Source of the DNA: Torymus aiolomorphi
Lineage: Eukaryota > Arthropoda > Insecta > Hymenoptera > Torymidae
Direction: 5' to 3'
DNA length: 64,000 nt
Assembly: GCA_036365515.1 (NCBI GenBank)
Contig: CM070874.1
Span: 49,234,583-49,298,582, forward strand
Under the pieces are notes generated by a model. That model was given only the letters and a program-made list of their open reading frames with translations. It ran no database searches and was not told the DNA's origin. This document shows, in pieces, positions 56,446 through 64,000 of this stretch (position 1 is its first letter; the number at the start of each line of letters is the position of its first letter). A program made the translations under genes and the position numbers.

Positions 56446-56992
56446 ATTCAGCTGCTATATATGTATAGCGAATCAAACTATAACTTTTGATCCTATACAA
56501 ATGAAATGTGTTTTTCGGGATTTTTAAAATTTTTAAGAATTTTTGAGAATTTTTTTTCGGAAATTACGCTGCATCTGACGGAAAATCGCCAAAGAATATT
56601 TTTGTCTCGGAAAATGATGGAGAATAGCCTGGGAAATTTTAAAACCAAAATACAACATTTTTTAAATTTGTTTATAACCATCTTGTTAATAAATAATTTC
56701 TCGGCCACTTTAGCACAAAACAGCTTGCATATTCGGGTTTAGGGAGTCAAATACATAAGAAAAATCTTGGTGAATTTGTGGACCTCTCAGTCCCACGGCC
56801 CCCTCTCTGTCGCGCCTGGACTTCAGCAAAGAATATAGACGCATATAAAGTAGTCTATATTCGTTGACTATAGTAACTAATGGAAACTCAACAACTTATT
56901 TTCATCCTAGCAATCGTTTTTACTTGTTTTTCAAGATAATAGGACTTATTATTCGGAGTAAATATGTATACAATCAATAATGATGAATTTAT

Positions 56993-57108
56993 ATAATAGT
57001 ATATTATAGCTCGTGTGACATAAATCCGTCAGGTTCTTATTTTACTTATTTGTGTATAGTTAATGATTCAAATTATATTGAAGTTTATATTTAACAGTAT
57101 AAGCATTA
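56993..57108. repeat. Left arm of a 4.2-kb inverted pair (with 61104-61217)
   Basis: This segment is repeated in inverted orientation at 61104-61217. Shared parts include the TATTATAGCTCGTGTGACAT end, a CGTCAGGTTCTTATTTTA-like middle and AACAGTATAAGCATTA at the inner edge. The two could be terminal repeats of a larger composite element spanning 56.99-61.22 kb, or two copies of the palindromic family seen nearby. The inner edge coincides with the target-site duplication of the hammerhead element. Confidence 0.5.
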
Positions 57109-57173
57109 AAATAAATAATTTACTCGATCGATCACTTCGAACCATTTTATTGTTGATTTGGAAATTCAAATCC

Positions 57174-57208
57174 GACGTTTCGACAGTTTTTTTTACTGTT
57201 TTCATCAG
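57174..57208 (-). ncRNA. Hammerhead-ribozyme-like core, left arm (minus strand)
   Basis: On the minus strand CTGATGA (57208-57202) leads into ACAGT/ACTGT, a stem one pair shorter than in the right arm, then GAAACGTC (57181-57174). All core bases are intact. Confidence 0.55.
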
Positions 57209-57648
57209 GGCTACATATGAAATAACAATAAAGTTGTATAAATAATAATAAAAATAAATTATATATTAAGTCGGTGCAAAATTGATTAACTGACCTTTAA
57301 ACAAATTATGAGAATTACATAGTAACTTAGGCGTTACTTCGTCAATATATAACAGTCATGGCTGTACAGCTTTTTGAAAATGTCATTAGCTGACTAAAAA
57401 CATATGGAAATTAAGAACGTTAATGTGTAAATCAAATAATCAAAAAGTGAAAATTAGGATAAAACGCAATTCTTACCATTACTCTCCGCATCGGGCACAT
57501 CGTGACTGAGAGCGCCTAAGTAATGCCTAAGTTACTATGTAATTCTCATAATTTTTGTTAAGGTCAGTTAATCAATTTTGTACCGACTTAATATATAATT
57601 TATTTTTATTATTATTTATACAACTTTATTGTTATTTCGTATTTAGCC

Positions 57649-57683
57649 CTGATGAAGACAGTCAAAAAAACTGTCGAAACGTC
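57649..57683 (+). ncRNA. Hammerhead-ribozyme-like core, right arm
   Basis: CTGATGA (57649-57655), then GACAGT/ACTGTC, a perfect 6-bp stem II with a CAAAAAA-type loop, then GAAACGTC (57676-57683). GTC is the preferred cleavage triplet, and ACGT forms the self-complementary minimal helix III. Helix I is weak: only two clear C-G pairs next to the core. Confidence 0.6.
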
Positions 57684-58307
57684 GGATTTGAATTTCAAAA
57701 TCAACAATAAAATGGTTCGAAGTGATCGATCGAGTAAATTATTTTAAATACTTAACTGCAACCAACGAACGGTCAAATCTACTACATTTTTTGAGTATAA
57801 GCATTATTTTGGTAATAATATTACTAATAATTATTTAGAAGATAGTTGTCAGATTCAATCGGGCTTGCAAATATTTTTTTTCATATTCAGAAAGACTCAA
57901 AGAACAAGAAAAACTTTTTCCTGTAGATGTGCTTTTAAAATTAAATCATCTTTTTAAGTTTCCTCGTTTAGAAAAAAAGGTGAAATTTCCGTCAATTCTT
58001 TTTAATCCAAAATTGACTTAAAAGTGTGGCCAAAAAATGATAACATTAAATTGAGCGTGTACTTATTTTTTTCACATTCAGAAAAGCTAAGAGGGAAAAA
58101 ATTTTAATTAAGTATGCGTTTATTTTGTTCACGAGTGCGTACAGCGTTTTGCTTTATACTCAAGTTGATGCGTTTACACACTGATTTACACACTGCTTTA
58201 CATACTAGTGAAAAAACGGGTATTTTACGTACGCTAAATAGACACCTACTACGAGTTTCACGCGACATATCTGCATCTTTCGAGATTTGGAATATAATTA
58301 TTCATAT

Positions 58308-58450
58308 ATTAATTGATGCTAATGGCCAATCTAGCAAATAATGTGTTTATTTATAACAAGGGTTGCAATAAAAAAAAAAAACTTTTTTATTGCAACCACT
58401 GCTATAAATAAACACATTATTTGGTAGATTGGCCATTAGCATCAATTAAT
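58308..58450. repeat. 143-bp hairpin
   Basis: Arms of about 66 bp (58308-58373 and 58384-58450) starting ATTAATTGATGCTAATGGCC, with a loop of A and T runs. No target duplication is visible, so origin as a MITE or as a local inversion is open. Confidence 0.6.
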
Positions 58451-58489
58451 AAAATTACAAGAATTCTACCATTAACGGGGTGCCATAGT

Positions 58490-58838
58490 CCTACCATTAC
58501 CGACCGAGCAATTCACACAGTTTCAAGCTGATTAAAAATAAAATACGTCGAATCACAAAAAATCAAGAGAACACTCTTCTGTGTTTTTTAACGTTCTATC
58601 ATTCAGTCAAAGTTTGGAGTCGAAATATCAAGTCATTTCTGCAAAAACTTTGAACAAACGAAATTTAATTTCGTTCAAAGTTTCTGAAAAAACGGCTTGA
58701 TATTTCGACTCCAAACTTTGACTGGATGATAGAACGTTAAAAAAAACAGAAGAGTGTTCTCTTGATTTTTTGTGATTCGACGTATTTTATTTTTAATCAG
58801 CTTGAAACTGTGTGAATTGCTCGGTCGGTAATAGTACG
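58490..58838. repeat. 350-bp near-perfect palindrome
   Basis: Arms of about 165 bp mirror around 58665, with ATTACCGACCGAGCAATTC on the outside and CTTTGAACGAAAT near the axis. Only a few mismatches. Non-coding. It follows the 58308-58450 hairpin by 40 bp. Confidence 0.6.
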
Positions 58839-58968
58839 AGTAAGGCATCCCCTTAACTGCAAAAAACAAGCTAATTATTGATAATTTATACAATTTTTTT
58901 AAAATTTTTTAATACCGTTTCAGATTGTATTGAATAATACTTATAGTAATAATAACTAACGCTGTTAA

Positions 58969-59327
58969 GGTGATGTGATACCCTGATTTCAATATTTTTT
59001 AAATCAACATTCAAACGTTTATTTGGAAAAAAACGACTGTCAGGCGCTCCGGACACGGAAACACTATATTCAGAAATTTTTTTGAGCGATTCTATTAGTA
59101 TTTTCGTTAGCTGTGCTCGTTTTAAAAATAGGTCAATTGCAGATTCCTACTTACCGACAGTACGGCTTTTATTTAATTAAATAAACTCTGATCATTTTTT
59201 TGGAAAAACACGTCTGTCAGGCGCTCCGTATATGTAAATACTATACTCAGAAATTTTGTGGATGATTCTATTTGGTATTTTCATGAGATGTACTCTTTTT
59301 AAAATTATGTCGGTATATAACATCACC
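58969..59327. mobile_element. TTAA-flanked element, first of an abutting pair
   Basis: TTAA at 58965-58968 and 59328-59331. Ends GGTGATGTGATA and (minus strand) GGTGATGTTATA. It holds two direct copies of a module with CTGTCAGGCGCTCCG (about 59037 and 59214) and AATACTATA(C/T)TCAGAAATTT. It shares its right TTAA with the next element. Confidence 0.55.
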
Positions 59328-59331
59328 TTAA

Positions 59332-59696
59332 GGTAATGTGTACTTATCGACAAATTTTAGAATGTATATTTCTTTTGCAAATAATAATAGAATTACTAAC
59401 AAAAAAAATTGAGTATAGTATTTACATATAATGAAAGAGCTGTTTTTCCAAAAATTTACTCAGAATTTATTTAATTAAATAAAAGCCGCAATGCCGATAA
59501 GTAGGAATCTGTATACTTCGAATTTTGCCAGTTTTAAAAAGTGTTTATCTCATGAAATGCTGATAGAATCGCACAAAAAAAATCTGAGCATAGTATTTAC
59601 ATACGGAGCGCCTGAAAGAATTGCTTTTCCAAATAAACGTTCGAATGTTTATTAATTAAATAATGAAATTGGGTTGATTTTGAGTTTCACATCGCC
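59332..59696. mobile_element. TTAA-flanked element, second of an abutting pair
   Basis: TTAA at 59328-59331 (shared) and 59697-59700. Ends GGTAATGTG and (minus strand) GGCGATGTGAAAC. Its two modules are inverted relative to those of 58969-59327, so the pair forms one four-module palindrome of about 730 bp with TTAA exactly at the axis. It may be one compound element rather than two. Confidence 0.5.
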
Positions 59697-59700
59697 TTAA

Positions 59701-60174
59701 GACTACAATAATTAGAAAGCCATTTACGTCGCTAACAGGTTGAAAAAAGTGATTTTGTGCAATTTTGACCCGACCATGGGGTAAATTTATACACACGTGT
59801 ACTTTAAATGGGGCATTGACGAAAAGAAGATTTTTACCTGTATGTGATTTAATTCGAATTTTGAGATTTAAAAAAAGGTAAGGATGAAAAAGTTGAGTAT
59901 TTTTACGTAGAAACATGTTCTCTAGGCTAAAACATATCTAAAAATAATATTGACAAAATGAGAACTATGTGTACAGTTATGTCCGAAATCAATTTTTCCT
60001 TAAATTTACTGCAACTACATCAATTTTTAATTATTTGAGGCCTGCTTACTCTCAAAATGTTCAAAATTGAACCTACTTTTCACGTATGAGGAGCAAGAAT
60101 AAATAATTATTCAATTACTATTGTAAATTAATCAAGTTATAAACTCAAAAAGTTCTAAAATAGACCTTGAAAAT
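59701..60174. other. Nothing recognised
   Basis: AT-rich, no ORF of note, no clear inverted repeat. Confidence 0.4.
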
Positions 60175-60365
60175 TGCTACGCTCGTGCGCTAACCTCACG
60201 GTGCAAAAAAGGACTGCTTAGCGCACGGATAGGCGTTACAGCGGGCTTAGGTTAGGCTATGCTATAATGTACTATTATAACACTGTATGACCTAAATCCG
60301 CACTTAAGTCACGCTTACCTGTGACTTAAACAGTCCATTATTACACCGTGAAATAATGAATTTAT
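60175..60365. repeat. Recurrent palindromic family, copy 3 (two half units)
   Basis: Contains CTCACGGTGCAAAAAAGGAC, CGGATAGGCGTTACAGCGG and then CCTAAATCCGCACTTAAGTC and CAGTCCATTATTACACCGTG. The half units are in the order right half then left half, the opposite of the copy at 61.3 kb. Confidence 0.45.
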
Positions 60366-61103
60366 TTAAGCCACAAGCACGTAATTAACGCAAATTATCT
60401 ACCAAAACTATTCTGAAATGTGGTTTCACATATGAGAATAAACAGAAAAAGGAGTAAAACTTTGTAAAAAGTTGACAAACTACAATAAAGTTATAAAAAT
60501 GACCATAATAATGCTTCTCTATATTATAGATTATAGTTTCATCTGCTATCGGATAGCAAACCGCGGGTTTTAAAATTTTAAAATTTAATTTTGAACTGTA
60601 TTAATTTTATTTTGTTATCTTTTGTGTTCAATTTTTCTTTATTAAATAAAATATCTTTTCATAAAATTAAATAGCACTTTTCTACACGGATGCGGAAATA
60701 TTTACTAGTCTTTAGCGTGGTATTTTATACCACGAGCACCGAAAAATCATATCAAAATTGTAATTTTAAGGTTAAAGTGGTACAAAAGTCTTTCTCTTTG
60801 ATGAAATAAAGTATACAAATGTTTCACTTTCATAAATTTTAATTTCTTCTAAAAAATATCACAAAAAATAGCAAAGAATCCTATTTTATAACTTTTGTAT
60901 GTGTATTAAATATTCTATAGATTCAATAATAAGAATGTTCGAGATAAGAAAATTTCATTATTCAAATGATTCAGCTGCTGACTATTATTTATTATATTAA
61001 ATACAACAGAACTATAAACAATTATAATTAAATAAAGGCAGCCGCTTATGATAAAGGAAAACCGTAACGTGACGGTCAATAGCGTTCAACCCGTCTACAC
61101 ATG
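60366..61103. other. Nothing recognised
   Basis: AT-rich; no repeat partner or frame seen. Confidence 0.4.
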
Positions 61104-61217
61104 TAATGCTTATACTGTTAAATATAAACTTCAATATAATGTTAATCATTAACTATGCCCAAATAAATAAAATAAGAACCTGGCGGATTTATTTATGTCA
61201 CACGAGCTATAATAGTA
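61104..61217. repeat. Right arm of the inverted pair
   Basis: Inverted copy of 56993-57108 with scattered substitutions. It holds the 13-bp motif TAATGCTTATACT once, with no insertion next to it. Confidence 0.5.
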
Positions 61218-61239
61218 TATTACGATACTAGTGCCACTA

Positions 61240-61445
61240 AAGGCAGTAGTGTCGTACGATATTTTATAGTACGTTTACCTAAGTCCGCTGTCACGCCTAT
61301 TCGTGCCTTAAGCAGTCCATTTTTATACCGTGAGGTTAGCGCACGAGCGTAGCGAGTGCGACAAAGACGGTGCAATAATCGACTACTTAAGTCACGGATA
61401 GGCATAACCGAAGTGCGGACTTAGATCACACCGTGCTATAAAAAC
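61240..61445. repeat. Recurrent palindromic family, copy 4
   Basis: An imperfect palindrome with CTAAGTCCGCTGTCACGCC on the left and GTGCGGACTTAGATCACACC on the right. Inner motifs TACCGTGAGGTTAGCGCAC and AAGACGGTGCAATAATCGAC match the other copies. Confidence 0.5.
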
Positions 61446-61760
61446 GCCTACTTTATGCGCTTGTTTCGTAATGCACTATTTTACCGTACATAATGCTACT
61501 TTTTCTAACAATCTCTTGAAAAGTTTTCGCTGCAAACGCTGGGATGCGTTAGTCTTTGCCACAATCTAATGAATCATGCTAGTCATCAACGCAACCTAAT
61601 GATAGGCGCTAGTCTTCGCAATAAACGTAGAAACGGGCTAGTGTTCGTCGGAATTTGAATCGTGCTATACTTTTCGTAGGAGGAGTCGATATATCTTCAT
61701 ATGTATGACAAATTTTCGATGCTGCATCACGCATTTATATACGGTCTTATCTAACAATAT

Positions 61761-62578
<818 letters not shown>

Positions 62579-62626
62579 CATGATCATATATAATGTTTTT
62601 ATATAAATATATGTGGTTTTATATAT

Positions 62627-63120
62627 GGGTAACTTCATGTCAAGTGTGACAGGTCAAAATTTTGAAATTGCTCAAAATTTTTTTACTAGTTCCAAATTAG
62701 CCCCAAAACCCTAGAGTTTTAGAGCAAAATATTCAATCGTTCAAAAGTTAGAATTAATTGAAAATTTGAAAATTTTGAATTTTTTCATAAATCTTCAATT
62801 TTCATGATTTTTTAACTGAAAAACTTGAAACTTTTTGTATAGCATATTAAATGGGAAAAAGTTTCCAAATTCTAAGTAGAATTGCTCAGAATTTTTCCAG
62901 ATTGATGCCAATTATATTCTAATTTATACGTAAGAAAATACCATACAAAATATGCTTAAGGCGGTTGTGACGTGATTAATATCCCTCGACAGAGGCTACA
63001 AATTTGATACAAAATGTTACTTTTAAAACGAGACCTTGATGAAAGTGGAGTGCAAACTCAGAAATAAGTAACAGACAATTAAAACTATGTGTGTGTGTGT
63101 GTATATGTATATATATATGG

Positions 63121-63161
<41 letters not shown>

Positions 63162-63631
63162 CACACAGTTTCAATTGTCTGTTACTTATTTCTGAGTTTG
63201 CACTCCACTTTCATCAAGGTCTCGTTTTAAAAGTAACATTTTGTATCAAATTTTTAGCCTCTGTTGAGGGATATTAATCACGTCACAACCGCCTTAAGCA
63301 TATTTTGTATGGTATTTTCTTACGTATAAATTAGAATATAATTGGCATCAATCTGGAAAAATTCTGAGCAATTCTACTTACAATTTGGAAACTTTTTTCC
63401 ATTTAATGTGCTATACAAAAAGTTTCAAGTTTTTGAGTTAAAAAATCATGAAAATTGAAGATTTATGAAAAAATTCAAAATTTTCAAATTTTCAATTAAT
63501 TCTAACTTTTGAACGATTGAATATTTTGCTCTAAAACTCTAGGGTTGTGTTTTGGGGCTAATTTGGAACTAGTAAAAAAATTTTGAGCAATTTCAAAATT
63601 TTGACCTGTCACACTTGACATGAAGTTACCC
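62627..63631. mobile_element. 1-kb palindromic element embedded in AT-repeat DNA
   Basis: The two arms (62627-62955 and 63298-63631) are near-identical inverted copies. They start GGGTAACTTCATGTCAAGTG and run inward through AT-rich text. Flanking ATAT on both sides may be the target duplication but is ambiguous next to (AT)n DNA. Together with the inner TTAA element the structure can form a hairpin of almost 500 bp. No ORF beyond mirror-image chance frames. Confidence 0.65.
62960..63293. mobile_element. TTAA-flanked palindromic element at the axis of a larger palindrome
   Basis: TTAA at 62956-62959 and 63294-63297. Terminal repeats GGCGGTTGTGACGTGATTAA on both sides, read inward. The arms (about 125 bp) are nearly identical; the centre holds mirrored GT and CA tracts (63088-63168). 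Outside each TTAA the flanks (ATATGC / GCATAT) belong to the arms of the 62627-63631 palindrome. Confidence 0.6.
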
Positions 63632-64000
63632 ATATAGATATATGATTATATAGGATTATATAAGGACAAATTCAATACATAACCATATATGATAATATAT
63701 AAATTATATATAACTCAAGGAGCGCGGGAGCGCTCCGAAGGCAAGTATTGTAGAACAGGCCTGAGGAATCGACCGCGCTATATATACATTGAAATGAGTG
63801 CCCGAGAATTTGAAATATTTACTGCAATTTTAAATGGCTTTTATATTCACTCAAATTGAAATATTTCTTTTACTCGGGTATTCATATAATTGTATATTGA
63901 TGTATAAAATTGTGCACCATAACACACGAACATGTATCACCATGTATAATCATGAATTTGCAGCCCGAGCGAACCGAGAGTAGCAACAGGCATGGGACGC
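63632..64000. other. Nothing recognised
   Basis: AT-rich with a short CpG-rich patch (GGAGCGCGGGAGCGCTCC-like, 63719-63737, an inverted repeat). The window ends in unannotated DNA. Confidence 0.4.

Larger units (their letters stand above)
57109..57793. mobile_element. Fold-back retroelement-like insertion with hammerhead cores, 13-bp TSD
   Basis: Inverted arms of roughly 210-220 bp (about 57113-57330 and 57525-57745) surround a unique middle. A one-sided tail of about 48 bp (57746-57793) follows the right arm. The 13-bp direct repeat AGTATAAGCATTA lies at 57096-57108 and 57794-57806. Each arm holds a hammerhead core ending in GAAACGTC. The architecture (inverted arms, one-sided tail, long target duplication, ribozyme in each arm) copies that of 9479-9930, although the sequences differ. 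This suggests two families of the same kind, most likely Penelope-like non-autonomous elements. No reverse transcriptase or GIY-YIG ORF is present. Confidence 0.62.

Overview
The window reads as arthropod, probably insect, nuclear DNA. Reasons: no dense ORF packing, spliceosomal splice signals, long GT/CA, GA and AT microsatellites, CpG-rich blocks alternating with AT-rich DNA, and very many short fold-back (inverted-repeat) transposable elements. A hymenopteran (parasitoid wasp-like) source would fit the base composition, but no marker gene proves it. I see no bacterial operon, rRNA, tRNA or CRISPR array.

Gene content is very low. The only protein-coding segment I can support is one exon on the minus strand (50161-50652, coding from about 50437). 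It encodes an N-terminal Ser/Thr/Gln/Val-rich segment and ends in a clear 5' splice site. A good 3' splice site precedes it, and a candidate non-coding exon with a GTAAGT donor lies in the CpG-rich block at 50.7-52.1 kb, which looks like the promoter side. The gene runs toward lower coordinates. No later exon was recognised, so much or all of 1-50160 may be one very large intron, or intron plus intergenic DNA.

Layout: 1-7.4 kb is unannotated DNA with three TIR-like elements. 7.8-9.45, 17.6-20.2 and 20.4-22.8 kb hold three copies of one long AT-rich repeat family that carries a (TG)n tract behind a small hairpin. 9.48-9.93 kb is a fold-back element with hammerhead-ribozyme-like cores. 10.5-16.9 and 23-43.6 kb alternate CpG-rich and AT-rich non-coding DNA, with small TIR elements at 24.5, 33.2 and 39.1 kb and a self-nested pair at 40.5-41.4 kb. 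44-55.5 kb holds fold-back elements, the gene exon and a near-perfect palindromic hAT-type MITE at 51.7 kb. 56.9-63.6 kb is almost solid repeats: a second hammerhead-bearing element, several TTAA-flanked elements, a recurrent palindromic family, two long (AT)n tracts and a 1-kb palindrome with another element at its axis.

The main theme is a repertoire of non-autonomous hairpin-forming elements of several classes, with target-site duplications readable by eye. The most notable are two unrelated inverted-repeat elements with hammerhead-like cores in both arms and 13-16 bp target-site duplications, as expected for Penelope-like or similar target-primed retroelements.
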